Below, one piece after another: positions 26,595 through 35,838 of a stretch of 64,000 nucleotides of DNA. Source of the DNA: Psychrobacter sp. UBA3962 (lineage in GTDB: Bacteria; Pseudomonadota; Gammaproteobacteria; Pseudomonadales; Moraxellaceae). Under the pieces are notes generated by a model. The model saw only the letters and a program-made list of their open reading frames with translations. It had not been told where the DNA came from and ran no database searches. How positions within the stretch are numbered: the stretch's first letter is position 1; every line of letters starts with the position of its first letter. The DNA lies in the NCBI RefSeq assembly GCF_002385225.1, contig NZ_DGDC01000020.1, forward strand, positions 96,179-160,178, written 5' to 3'. Made by a program: the position numbers and the translations under genes.

Positions 26595-27188
26595 TTATTT
26601 TGCCAGTAACGGGAAGGGGTTAACGGCGCCGGACGGAGTGTAAACTCCATAGTGTACGTGAGGTGGGGTGCCTTTGGCATTTCCGCTGTCACCCACATAA
26701 CCAATGATATCGCCAGTCTCGACCCAGTCTCCGGGCTGAATATTCGCAAAGTCTTGCAGATGAGCATAATAGTGACTAAATCCGCCTGGTCCCAGTATCA
26801 TAACCACATTGCCTCCCAACTGATTGTTACCTACTTTGCGGACTATACCTGGGGTGGTGCTATAAATGGGCGTATGGCGTGCAGCAAAAATATCTATCCC
26901 TTCGTGACTGCGGCCGCCGCTTCTAGCCGCTCCCCAAGTATCGGTTAGGTGAGCCTCTTTAATGGGGCTAGGCAAACTATTGGGCTCAGGCGGCGCTTGC
27001 TGCATAAGCTTACTATATCTCATAGAGTTGGAGACATATCGCGTCAATTCTTGACGAATATCGGCAGAATAAATATAGGCCAGATAGCCTACCACCAATA
27101 CCAAAGTGATTTTTAGTAATCGTTTAAAAAGACTGACAAAACTATTGGGCTGAGACGGTTTTTTTGGATTAAAAGAAGGGGTTGGCAT
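26595..27188 (-). CDS. M23 (LytM) family peptidase, membrane anchored
   Basis: Predicted zinc metallopeptidase of the LytM/M23 family, 197 aa. One N-terminal transmembrane helix (about 25-42) is followed by the catalytic domain facing the periplasm. The zinc ligands are complete: His95 and Asp99 in SHEGIDIFA, and His177 and His179 in HVHYG, with HYYAH in between. It should therefore be an active peptidoglycan endopeptidase, unlike the EnvC/NlpD activators that lack ligands. The ATG at 27188 lacks a good ribosome site; a TTG lies three codons upstream. It is downstream of the FadE-like gene but separated by a terminator. Confidence 0.92.
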   Translation of the reverse strand: MPTPSFNPKKPSQPNSFVSLFKRLLKITLVLVVGYLAYIYSADIRQELTRYVSNSMRYSKLMQQAPPEPNSLPSPIKEAHLTDTWGAARSGGRSHEGIDIFAARHTPIYSTTPGIVRKVGNNQLGGNVVMILGPGGFSHYYAHLQDFANIQPGDWVETGDIIGYVGDSGNAKGTPPHVHYGVYTPSGAVNPFPLLAK

Positions 27189-27282
27189 AGGTAGCAATTA
27201 CTCTAATTTTTAATATCATGACGTCTAATATGAAAGTTAAATTGGGCCAGAGTGGCTCGCAATAATGAAACTAATGATTAAT

Positions 27283-27317
27283 AAAAAAGACCGTGCCATA
27301 AGGGACGGTCTTTTTTT
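27283..27317. terminator. Terminator of FadE-like gene
   Basis: AAAAAAGACCGT pairs with ACGGTCTTTTTT around a 10-nt loop, 23 bp past the end of the leftward FadE-like gene; T runs exist on both strands. Confidence 0.88.
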
Positions 27318-27339
27318 GTAGTCTTAACTCATCTGCCAG

Positions 27340-30117
27340 TTATTTATTGTGGCGATGCTTATCAGCATGATTTTGAGCCATACGTTGTTCTAAGGTTAGC
27401 TCAGCATCACGAACACGAGGGTCGTCCTTATGAGCTTCATCGAAATCCGCTTGGTCAACCTGCTCATCTACAGTTTGCTGCTCAGAGGCGGTCTTCACAT
27501 CCCCCTCTGGTTGATAACCATGGGCGCTATTACTATCCCCAGTATCTTCTGCTAAATCGGATTGCTCTTTGGTTGAAGCAGTAGAAGGGTTCTCAATCGC
27601 CTCAATTACATAAGGAGTTAAGTTACCGACTGCATTTTCTAGAGTATGTGGATTCTCGCGAGGTAGAGCATGAATCAAATGTTCATCAAACACATCGGTT
27701 AGTAGCGAATCAAAGCGGACCGCATTGTACTCAATAAGCTGTTCTGACTCAGCCTCAGTAATTACCCCATCTTTTAGAGCGGTCAACACGTGATCTTCAA
27801 AGGTTAATCCTACAAACTTGCCTTTATGCTCAGCTTTTTTGAACTTCTGCCATAAAGGTTCAACTTGTAGTAGCATTTGATAAGCGTTTTCCATACGGCC
27901 AGTATTGTCTTCAGGATCAGTCGTGTAGTACACCATTGACTTCAACTGTTCACGGAAGGGGTTGTCCTTACCGTCAGCCATGATTAAATCACCCACTTGA
28001 CGTTTTAGCTCATCACTAGGCTTCTCAGTAAAGTCACCGCCTGGGAAACAGACCAGTTTCACTAGACCTGCTGCCATACGGTTAGGGAAGTTATCATAGA
28101 TTTCAAAGAAGGCTTCTTGAATCAAATACAAAGATTTCTCTAATGCCAAACGAGCATGTAAACGCTCAGATTCAGATTGGCTGCCTTGGGCATAAAATCT
28201 TAAAATTGCGGTCATAATAAACAAGTGAGCGTGGATGTCAGCCAAGCGCCCTGACAGCATTTCTCGACGTTTCAAATCCCCAGCCAAGATACCTAATGCC
28301 ATATCTGCGGTTAACGCAAAGTTGGCACTTAAGCGGTTAATCTTTTTGTAGTAAGGACGGGTAAAACTATCAGCGAAACTTGGTGCTTTGCCACTGCCTC
28401 CAAAATACCCAGCCACAAACGATCTAGCCCCTCTGTTAAAGGTATAGCCCAGATGTTTGAAGAACATTTCATCAAAATTATTCTTGGCTTCTTTTTTATC
28501 TTCGCTTTGTAGCAGTTGTAATTCTTCAAATAAATAAGGGTGACAGCGCATCGCTCCTTGACCAAATATCATAAGAGAGCGGGTCAGAATATTGGCCCCT
28601 TCTACCGTAATAGAGACAGGAATGGCTTGATAAGGAAGGGCTAAGAAGTTACGGGGACCCATCTGAATAGCCCGACCCCCCACAATATCCATGCCATCAT
28701 TCACTATGTCGCGCATGGTTTCTGTGGCATAGTACTTGGCCATTGCGGTCATCACAGAAGGGGTGCCGCCTTCACCTAGACCACAAGTCACTAGGTGACG
28801 GAAAGCTTCTAACATATAGGTGCTGCTAGCAATATTACTGCTGGACTCTTGTACCCCTTCAAACTTACCAACCGGTATCTTGAACTGTTCACGTACTTTG
28901 GCAAAAGCACCCACAGTCAGATAAGTCATTTCACCAGCTGAAGTAGATAGAGCAGGTAAGGAGATACCACGACCTACAGCCAGACACTCCATTAGCATAC
29001 GCCAACCTTTACCAGCCTTTTCGATACCACCAATGATAAAGTCTAGAGGGATAAAGACGTTTTTACCCACTACCGTTCCGTTCATAAAAGGTGAACCAGG
29101 GTTGTGGCGCTCACCGGTATGAACCCCTTCATAGTTGGCAGGGATTAGGGCACAAGTGATGCCATAGTCGGTCTTATTTTTATCGCCCAATAACCCTTCT
29201 GGGTCATGAAGTTTAAACGCTAGGCCAACGACGGTAGCAATGGGTGCCAAAGTAATCCAGCGCTTAGAGAAGTTCATGTTTAAGCCTAGTACTTTACGGC
29301 CTTCATACATGCCATAGCAGACCACCCCTGTATCAGGAATAGCGCCAGCATCTGAACCTGCTTCTGGACCGGTTAAACCAAAGCAAGGAATTTCGGTACC
29401 ATTAGCCAGGCCCGGTAACCAGCGCTGCTTTTGTTCCTCAGTACCATAGTGCATTAATAACTCACCTGGACCTAGGGAGTTTGGTACCATACAGCTGACA
29501 GCAGCGGTTAAACTTCTTGACGCAATCTTACTCATGATACGGCTTTGAGCATAGGGGCTAAACTCACGACCCCCATAGCTTTCAGGAATAATTAATCCCA
29601 AAAATCCGTTGTCTTTGATGTATTGCCAAGCTTCGGGTGATAAGTCTTTATCATGATGATGAATTTGCCATTCATCTAACATCGCACAAAGCGTCTCCAC
29701 TTCATTATCAATAAATGATTGCTCTTTTTCTGATAAAGTCGGATGAGAGTAGCTAGAGAATTTATCCCAGTCTGGGGCTCCCATAAACAAATCTTTTTCC
29801 CACCAGCTGGTACCGGCGTCTAGTGCTTCACGCTCAGTATCACTCATGCTAGGCATTGCGCCTGCTAACATTTTATAGGCAGGATCACTAATCATAGACT
29901 TGCGTAGAGGGGTAATTAATACCACTAGACTGCCTATAATTAAGGGGACGCCGAGCAAAAGTGACCAGGGTGCGATGAATCCAGCGACAACCGCAATAAT
30001 GATTAGTAGTGCAGCACCGACAGTACGGCTTAAGCCATATAAAAAAACCAACAATAAAGCAAACAGCTGCAATAGTATGGCGAGAATAAAAAAGCCAACT
30101 AAGGTTAAGGTAGTCAT
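27340..30117 (-). CDS. fadE: FadE-type acyl-CoA dehydrogenase
   Basis: First enzyme of fatty acid beta-oxidation, 925 aa, larger than E. coli FadE (814 aa). Two or three hydrophobic helices at the N-terminus (1-70) anchor it to the membrane. The acyl-CoA dehydrogenase core follows (FGLTGPEAGSDAGA, FSKRWITLAP, VGRGISLPALS and the VEGANILTRS segment), then the DUF1974 domain typical of FadE (about 560-800). The extra C-terminal 100 residues are hydrophilic and acidic, ending in a Lys/His-rich tail. The start at 30117 has AGGGTG upstream. It is monocistronic with its own terminator. Assignment to FadE rests on length and the DUF1974 region. Confidence 0.93.
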   Translation of the reverse strand: MTTLTLVGFFILAILLQLFALLLVFLYGLSRTVGAALLIIIAVVAGFIAPWSLLLGVPLIIGSLVVLITPLRKSMISDPAYKMLAGAMPSMSDTEREALDAGTSWWEKDLFMGAPDWDKFSSYSHPTLSEKEQSFIDNEVETLCAMLDEWQIHHHDKDLSPEAWQYIKDNGFLGLIIPESYGGREFSPYAQSRIMSKIASRSLTAAVSCMVPNSLGPGELLMHYGTEEQKQRWLPGLANGTEIPCFGLTGPEAGSDAGAIPDTGVVCYGMYEGRKVLGLNMNFSKRWITLAPIATVVGLAFKLHDPEGLLGDKNKTDYGITCALIPANYEGVHTGERHNPGSPFMNGTVVGKNVFIPLDFIIGGIEKAGKGWRMLMECLAVGRGISLPALSTSAGEMTYLTVGAFAKVREQFKIPVGKFEGVQESSSNIASSTYMLEAFRHLVTCGLGEGGTPSVMTAMAKYYATETMRDIVNDGMDIVGGRAIQMGPRNFLALPYQAIPVSITVEGANILTRSLMIFGQGAMRCHPYLFEELQLLQSEDKKEAKNNFDEMFFKHLGYTFNRGARSFVAGYFGGSGKAPSFADSFTRPYYKKINRLSANFALTADMALGILAGDLKRREMLSGRLADIHAHLFIMTAILRFYAQGSQSESERLHARLALEKSLYLIQEAFFEIYDNFPNRMAAGLVKLVCFPGGDFTEKPSDELKRQVGDLIMADGKDNPFREQLKSMVYYTTDPEDNTGRMENAYQMLLQVEPLWQKFKKAEHKGKFVGLTFEDHVLTALKDGVITEAESEQLIEYNAVRFDSLLTDVFDEHLIHALPRENPHTLENAVGNLTPYVIEAIENPSTASTKEQSDLAEDTGDSNSAHGYQPEGDVKTASEQQTVDEQVDQADFDEAHKDDPRVRDAELTLEQRMAQNHADKHRHNK

Positions 30118-30482
30118 AGTTTGCACCCTAAAAAATTAAAATAAATGAAAAGTTAAAATCAGAAGCTTATATTTTATTATTTGCACTTCTTTATAAATAC
30201 AATTGCTTTAGTTTAGGGCTAGAGCTCTTTGATTAGCAATAAATAAAAAGCTTACTAAACTTAACCTATAATCCACAGGACAAAAGCCACTAAAATAAAG
30301 GACACTAAATAAGGCAGTTATATCTATAGTAGGTTACAGAGTAAGCAGGTGAAAGCAGATAATCAAGACTATAATCTTTACAATTGGTTAATTACGTAGG
30401 TATTTATTTTAAAGGCTTTAATGAATAAAGCTCTTTGGCATTAAATAGGGGCGGGGAAGTCAGTCAATATAACTGACACTAA
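30118..30482. other. 365-bp gap upstream of FadE-like gene
   Basis: An AT-rich region between the FadE-like gene and the 3' end of radC. It must hold the fadE promoter and possibly an operator for a fatty-acid regulator, but I see no clear dyad, no convincing promoter pair and no small gene. No T-run terminator for radC was recognised either. Confidence 0.5.
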
Positions 30483-31163
30483 TTAAAAGGGAGCAGTGCC
30501 AGATTCTGCAAAAGAAAGGGTGTCATTGCGTCCGACTATTATATGGTCAATCAAACTTAAGTCGATGGCTTGGCAGGCTTGCTTTAAGGTTTCGGTTAAA
30601 TGAATATCTGCGGCGGAAGGGGTGGCGTTTTGATTGGGATGGTTGTGCGCCACTATGAGCTGGCTGGCCCCTTGCTGCAGACCATGGCGTAGCACTTGCT
30701 TAATACAGACTGAGCAAGAAGTAAAACCGCCCACAAAAAGCACTTTGAAGTCTAACAAATTTAAGCCATTGTCTAGGCAAAGTACTGCAAACACTTCTTT
30801 GGTCTCACGGCGTAGCTGGGTGGTGATATAGTCTTTCACCACCTGTGATCGATTGAGGTTATTACCCGTTTTTAGTTCACTGCTCAAATAACGTTTGCCC
30901 ATCTCTAAGCTAGCCAAGAGTTGGGCATATTTTGATGGGCCGATACCGTGGCAGGCCAATACGGACTGTTTTGGTGCTGCTAATAATTCAGCGATGCTAC
31001 CAAAGTGAGTAATCAGACTGCGGGCAAGCTCAAGTGCTGACTGGTCTTTGGTTCCGGTCCGTAGAAATATGGCCAATATTTCAGCATCCGTTAAATGTTC
31101 AGGACCATGATTAAGCAGCTTTTCTCTTGGTCGATTATCTTCGTGCCAGTCTTTTATTGCCAT
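30483..31163 (-). CDS. radC: RadC family JAB/MPN-domain protein
   Basis: RadC (DUF2466) family protein, 226 aa, normal length. An N-terminal helix-hairpin-helix-like region includes LACHGIGPSKYAQL, and the C-terminal JAB1/MPN domain keeps the metal motif HNHPNQNATPSAAD (His173, His175, Asp186). Despite the name, a role in recombinational repair has been withdrawn for E. coli; biochemical function remains unclear. It is divergent from a GNAT gene and then coaBC, close to the widespread radC-coaBC arrangement, here with the GNAT gene inserted between. Confidence 0.95.
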   Translation of the reverse strand: MAIKDWHEDNRPREKLLNHGPEHLTDAEILAIFLRTGTKDQSALELARSLITHFGSIAELLAAPKQSVLACHGIGPSKYAQLLASLEMGKRYLSSELKTGNNLNRSQVVKDYITTQLRRETKEVFAVLCLDNGLNLLDFKVLFVGGFTSCSVCIKQVLRHGLQQGASQLIVAHNHPNQNATPSAADIHLTETLKQACQAIDLSLIDHIIVGRNDTLSFAESGTAPF

Positions 31164-31260
31164 TATTTAAGCCTGTAGTCGAGTAGAGCAAGATAGAAAT
31201 AATACGGGTGTTGTTGGGTGGCTATCATAAGTCAGTATTTATCTAATCAATGCGTTAAAA

Positions 31261-31288
31261 TTGGTAAAGATATATGTGGCATTATACT
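31261..31288 (+). promoter_or_regulatory. Candidate promoter of GNAT gene
   Basis: TTGGTA and TATACT separated by 16 bp lie about 155 bp upstream of the chosen GNAT start. This is the best sigma70-like pair in the radC-GNAT gap of 282 bp, which otherwise shows only AT-rich DNA. Confidence 0.4.
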
Positions 31289-31445
31289 TTTTTTAGATAG
31301 AAATAATTTAGTTTATCTTATCTATTATTTAATAATAACTATTATTTGTATTGAAGCATAGGCTATAAATTTAGGCAGTTACTGGATGCTATTACTGGAT
31401 GGCTATCGCTTCTTATACTCACTTAATAACTTGGATTTATTCTAT

Positions 31446-31904
31446 ATGAAAACTAATGAAGTAACTGTTAAGCCTCTCACTGAAGCGGATTATGGTGATT
31501 GGTGTAAGTACTGGCAAGCTTATTTACGCTTTTATAAGACGTCATTGACGGAAGAAGTGACTCAGGCTACTTGGTCAAGAATATTAGACAGTAATGTCCC
31601 CATTTATGGGTTTGGGGCATTTGATGGAGCTAAGCTCGTTGGTATTGCCCATGTGGTGTTGCACCCCAACACTTGGAATGCCACAGATTGCTGCTACCTT
31701 GAAGACCTGTATGTGGATAGTGCTGCTAGAGGTTTGGGCATAGGGCGGGCGCTGATAGAACAGGTATATCAGTTTGCTGAAGTGCATAATTGTAATCGTG
31801 TGTATTGGGTTACCGATATGGATAATGAAAACGCACGTTACTTGTATGATAAATTAGCCCGTCAAACGGACGTGGTCCAGTATCGTAAAGACTTGCCCTT
31901 ATAG
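31446..31904 (+). CDS. GNAT family N-acetyltransferase
   Basis: Acetyl-CoA-dependent N-acetyltransferase, 152 aa, one GNAT domain. The N-terminal pattern VKPLTEADYGDWCKYWQAYL and the acetyl-CoA-binding motif ARGLGIGRALIEQV are clear, followed by WVTDMDNENARYLYDKLA. The start at 31446 places the domain right at the N-terminus; the track-level alternative at 31386 adds 20 hydrophobic residues with no domain support. The acceptor is unknown (amine, amino acid or protein). It sits alone between radC and coaBC. Confidence 0.9.
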   Translation: MKTNEVTVKPLTEADYGDWCKYWQAYLRFYKTSLTEEVTQATWSRILDSNVPIYGFGAFDGAKLVGIAHVVLHPNTWNATDCCYLEDLYVDSAARGLGIGRALIEQVYQFAEVHNCNRVYWVTDMDNENARYLYDKLARQTDVVQYRKDLPL

Positions 31905-32087
31905 TTGTTATACCGGGCACATGTTTTATAAATGGGTGTATTAAATCTATCCACAACACATTGAAACTTGTTACCATAAGCACATTTTTTATTCAGCGTT
32001 TTTAATGCAGGCTTCAAAACTACGCATCACTTTATAGCCTATAGCCTTCATTTTTTTGCATATTATCCATTAAGGTAGTTCTCAGAT

Positions 32088-33335
32088 ATGAGTCAAATAT
32101 TTACTCCAGTTGTACCTGTTGCCCCCAATATCACCAAAGTTATTCTTGCCATAACTGGTGGCATTGCTGCTTACAAATCTGCTTTATTAGCCCGCTTATT
32201 GGTTAAAGAAGGCTTTGAAGTCCGAGTAATTATGACTCAAGGCGCACAGCAATTTATTACGCCGTTAACGCTTCAAGCCTTGACCGGCAATGAGGTGCAT
32301 ACTGAGCTGCTCGATACCGAAGCGGAAGCGGGTATGGGCCATATTGAATTGGCTAAATGGGCTGATTTAGTATTAATAACGCCTGCCTCTGCTAATACCT
32401 TAGCCCGATTGGCAATGGGCATGGCAGATGATTTGTTGGCCACCGTCTGTTTGGCAACCAGCGCTCCAGTCATGATCGCTCCGGCGATGAACCAACAAAT
32501 GTGGGCGCATCCTGCAGTGCAGTTAAATGTACAGACCCTAAGCGATATGGGTTATGAGATGATTGAGCCGGATAGTGGGGTCCAAGCTTGTGGTGATGTA
32601 GGCGCAGGACGCTTGCCAGAGCCAGAAATTTTGTTAAGACGAGTGCTTAACTTCAAAGCAAAGTTAATGGTTCCGCAGAGTTTGACTGGTAAAAAAGTAA
32701 CCATTACTGCAGGGCCGACAGTAGAAGCCATAGACCCTGTAAGATTCTTATCCAATCACTCAACTGGTAAAATGGGCTTTGCTTTGGCCCGCGCTTGTCG
32801 TGATGCAGGGGCGGAAGTTACGTTGATTGCGGGAGGCAAGGTCGATTTAACCACACCGCTTGACGTACAGCGCGTTAATGTATTATCTGCCAATGATATG
32901 TTGCAAGCGGCCAGTCAGTCAGCGGAAGCAGGCTGTGATATCTTTATTGCTACCGCAGCCGTCGCCGACTACCGTACCCGAGATGCCGCCCCACAAAAGA
33001 TTAAAAAGACCCAAGATGAGATGACTTTGGATTTGGTGAAAAACCCCGATATTTTGGCCACCATTTCACACACTTATCCAGATATGTTCGTTGTGGGCTT
33101 TGCAGCTGAAACCCAAGATGTTGAAAAATATGCTCGAGGGAAGTTAGCTTCGAAAGACTTAGACATGATCGCTTGTAATGACGTGTCACGCAAAGACATT
33201 GGTTTTGCCAGTGATGAAAACGCGATGACTGTATTTTTCGCCGACAAGTATCAGCAGGAGCCTGAGGCACTAGACAAGGCCAGTAAGGATGAAATTGCCC
33301 GTAAATTGGTGGCCCTTATTGGCCAGACTATTTAG
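32088..33335 (+). CDS. coaBC: Bifunctional phosphopantothenoylcysteine decarboxylase/ligase
   Basis: Makes 4'-phosphopantetheine from 4'-phosphopantothenate in two steps of coenzyme A synthesis. The 415-aa fusion has the flavin-dependent CoaC half first (ITGGIAAYKS at 22-31, active-site His85, PAMNQQMW at 132-139, and Cys168 in ACGD), then the CoaB synthetase half (GPTVEAIDPVRFLSN, the KIKK segment, and KNPDIL). All catalytic landmarks are intact and the length is typical. The dut gene that often follows coaBC is absent; an NfsA-like gene follows 63 bp later. Confidence 0.97.
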   Translation: MSQIFTPVVPVAPNITKVILAITGGIAAYKSALLARLLVKEGFEVRVIMTQGAQQFITPLTLQALTGNEVHTELLDTEAEAGMGHIELAKWADLVLITPASANTLARLAMGMADDLLATVCLATSAPVMIAPAMNQQMWAHPAVQLNVQTLSDMGYEMIEPDSGVQACGDVGAGRLPEPEILLRRVLNFKAKLMVPQSLTGKKVTITAGPTVEAIDPVRFLSNHSTGKMGFALARACRDAGAEVTLIAGGKVDLTTPLDVQRVNVLSANDMLQAASQSAEAGCDIFIATAAVADYRTRDAAPQKIKKTQDEMTLDLVKNPDILATISHTYPDMFVVGFAAETQDVEKYARGKLASKDLDMIACNDVSRKDIGFASDENAMTVFFADKYQQEPEALDKASKDEIARKLVALIGQTI

Positions 33336-33398
33336 CTAAAAGCTATTTAAATGAAAGCTATTTAACGGATGTAAAACGAGTAAACTAAAGGGTCGTAT

Positions 33399-34226
33399 AT
33401 GACTAAATTAACCAAAGAGACTCAAGCTGAAATCAGTCAGGTCACCAATGCTACCATTAAGACCATGCTAGAGCACCGCTCCGTCCGAGATTACACCGAT
33501 GAGCCTATTAGTGTAGAAATGCTTGAAGCTGTTTTGGAAGCAGGACGTGCAGTGTCAACTTCTAATTACATGCAGTCAGTGAGTGTGGTGCGTATTACTG
33601 ATCGCCAGCAGCGAATTAAGTTCCATCAAATCTCAAATGGCATGAGTGAAGAGCAGTACAATGAAGCGATTGCAGAGGGCAAAAAACTGGCTCATCCTTA
33701 TGTTTTAGAAGCCCCTGAGTATTTGGTGTTCTGTATGGACACTCATCGGCACAGTCAAATAGAGCCAGCAGCTCAGCTTGATTGGATTGAGGTATTAATC
33801 ATTGCTGCAGTGGATGTGGCTTTATATGCTCAAAACGTATTGGCTGCCGCAGAATCATTGGGCTTAGGTGGCGTCTATATCGGTAGTATGCGTAATGATA
33901 TTGAGCGGGCAGGTGAGGTTATCAAGGCACCAAAACATGTGGTGCCGCTATTTGGGATGTGCTTAGGACACCCTAGTGATTCGCCCAAAAATGACACTAC
34001 CAAACCGCGTTTACCACTGTCTGTTTTAGTGTCTGAAAATCAGTATCAGCCAGCGACTGAAGCACAGATTGAAGATTTTAACCAAGCTGTTGTCGACTAC
34101 TATGTAGAGCAGCGTGGGGAAGGGACGCATCCGGATTGGAAGGATCAAGTTAAAAAGGTGTTCGGAGCCCCAGTACGTCCGCATGTGATGGACTACCTAA
34201 ACAAGCAAGGGTTCGCCAAACGTTAA
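33399..34226 (+). CDS. NfsA-like nitroreductase
   Basis: FMN-dependent NAD(P)H oxidoreductase of the nitroreductase family, NfsA/FRP subgroup, 275 aa. The signature start MLEHRSVRDYTDEPIS and the central GLGGVYIGSMRN segment are typical, and the C-terminal arm (VVDYYVEQRGE and the terminal YLNKQGFAKR) matches the long NfsA form rather than short NfsB. It would reduce quinones, nitro compounds or flavins in the cytoplasm using NADPH. It may be co-transcribed with coaBC (63 bp) and the TSUP gene (48 bp). Physiological substrate unknown. Confidence 0.9.
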   Translation: MTKLTKETQAEISQVTNATIKTMLEHRSVRDYTDEPISVEMLEAVLEAGRAVSTSNYMQSVSVVRITDRQQRIKFHQISNGMSEEQYNEAIAEGKKLAHPYVLEAPEYLVFCMDTHRHSQIEPAAQLDWIEVLIIAAVDVALYAQNVLAAAESLGLGGVYIGSMRNDIERAGEVIKAPKHVVPLFGMCLGHPSDSPKNDTTKPRLPLSVLVSENQYQPATEAQIEDFNQAVVDYYVEQRGEGTHPDWKDQVKKVFGAPVRPHVMDYLNKQGFAKR

Positions 34227-34274
34227 CCTCTAATCAGATGAGTTGACCTTTAGTTTATAGCCAGTGGATATCAA

Positions 34275-35042
34275 ATGTTCAACTCCGAAAACCTATTATT
34301 AACCTTCATTTTTACCGTTGCCTCTTTGCTACATGGAATCAGTGGTATTGGAGTGACGCTGGTTTCTACCACAGCTTTGGCGAGCATGTATTCTTTGCAG
34401 CACGCCATTATCCTAATTATCTTTCCTTCGTTAGTGCTCAACCTGATGACTTGGCTTATCGGGGGCGGGCGTAGTATTGCTGAGAATTTTTGCTATTATC
34501 TGAAGCATTATTGGCTGCTGGCATTAATGAGTCTACTGGGCAGCTTACTTGGCGTTAAATTGCTATTATGGGTGGACAGCAGTTATATCTTAGTGTTACT
34601 TGCGGCAGTGATTGCCTTTTATGTCATTAGTAATGCTTTGGGTAAAAGGATAATTCTACCTGCCACGACCCCAGTATTGATTGTTACCGGCCTTATTGCA
34701 GGCATAATAGGCGGGTCTACCAATGCCATGTCAACCATATTGCTGATGTATTTGCTAGGCAGTAGTGATGATAAAAATACCATCGCTAAAGTAGGTAATA
34801 TGTGTTACTTATTGGGGAAGGTCGCTCAAATTATCGTATTACGTGACTCATTGATGGCCTTACCTAAAGCAGACTGGTTACTTATTGGTTTATTGACCAC
34901 GGTTTCGCTAGCCAGCTTAATGATTGGTATCCGCTTGCGTCAATACCTATCTCAGGCCAGATTTCGACAGTTGGTGCTTGTTATTTTGACCGTTCTAGGG
35001 TTAAGGGTGGGTTGGCAAGGTATGGTTGGATTGATAGGGTAA
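34275..35042 (+). CDS. TauE/SafE (TSUP) family permease
   Basis: Integral membrane protein of 255 aa with seven or eight hydrophobic segments and the two-repeat layout of the TauE/SafE sulfite-exporter family. Typical features are the N-terminal LHGISGIGVTLVSTTAL repeat and the matching TGLIAGIIGGSTNAMSTILL repeat at about 142-165. Members move sulfur-containing or organic anions such as sulfite, sulfoacetate or taurine-derived compounds; the substrate here cannot be told. It follows the nitroreductase gene by 48 bp. Confidence 0.92.
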   Translation: MFNSENLLLTFIFTVASLLHGISGIGVTLVSTTALASMYSLQHAIILIIFPSLVLNLMTWLIGGGRSIAENFCYYLKHYWLLALMSLLGSLLGVKLLLWVDSSYILVLLAAVIAFYVISNALGKRIILPATTPVLIVTGLIAGIIGGSTNAMSTILLMYLLGSSDDKNTIAKVGNMCYLLGKVAQIIVLRDSLMALPKADWLLIGLLTTVSLASLMIGIRLRQYLSQARFRQLVLVILTVLGLRVGWQGMVGLIG

Positions 35043-35104
35043 GTGGATAGGGTAAACAGCTACAGGGCTATTTATCTTGAGTTAAGGGATGAAAGGAGAG
35101 CATT

Positions 35105-35770
35105 ATGAATACCGTTTATAGCATTAATAAAAGTCTGGCTAGAGCGGCTGTATTGACAAGTGTTATGGCGTTATCTGTCTCTGCTTTGGCTACAGTGGGT
35201 GGGGGTCAGCGAATTGAAATATTGGGCTACGATAAAGCGGAGCAAAAAGTGTTTGTCTTACGTCACTATGACGATGGACGTGGCCGCTTACCTCAGCTTT
35301 ATTATTATGATTTGTCTAGCAAAAACCCTGAAAAGTTGGTTGAAGTCCGCTCACTGTATATAAATCCTAAGACCAAAAAGTACGATGAGTTTGAGGACAG
35401 TAATGGTCGTTTTAGCAAGGAGCTAAAGCAGATTAAAAATAGAGTGGTTACGCTCAAGCCTACCTATACTCAAGTTACGGTCCAAGTAGAGTCGTTACGT
35501 CAACAAAAAAAGAGCAATCTACAGTCTTGGCTAGGCGAGATAGGTCAGGGAACCGAGTATCAGTTTAACTATAAATTAAATGCTGATGAGGCTAAGTACT
35601 CTAGTCCAGTTCATAGTGCCACCGCTTATTCAGTGTGTCTTACTGCCGATAATGTGGTCTATAAAGTGCCCAATAAGCCTTATGCTTTAAGCACAGTCAA
35701 ATATAAAGGCACTTTAATGGAAGGCGGCTATGACTACCAGGATGTGGTCTTCTTAAAACAGACCAAATAA
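35105..35770 (+). CDS. Secreted protein of unknown function
   Basis: A 221-aa protein with an apparent Sec signal peptide (hydrophobic stretch about 13-30 ending SVSALA-TVGG) and no further membrane segment, so probably periplasmic. The rest contains beta-strand-like alternation (QRIEILGYDKAEQKVFVLRH) and a single cysteine. I do not recognise the family. A very strong AAAGGAGAG site precedes the ATG, suggesting substantial translation. It lies 62 bp after the TSUP gene and 68 bp before the glycosylase. Confidence 0.75.
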   Translation: MNTVYSINKSLARAAVLTSVMALSVSALATVGGGQRIEILGYDKAEQKVFVLRHYDDGRGRLPQLYYYDLSSKNPEKLVEVRSLYINPKTKKYDEFEDSNGRFSKELKQIKNRVVTLKPTYTQVTVQVESLRQQKKSNLQSWLGEIGQGTEYQFNYKLNADEAKYSSPVHSATAYSVCLTADNVVYKVPNKPYALSTVKYKGTLMEGGYDYQDVVFLKQTK

Positions 35771-35838
35771 TTCAGCCTAGTTCAATATTAAATATTAAAT
35801 ATATTCTTTAATGGGTCAAATAACACAGCAGTGACAGT

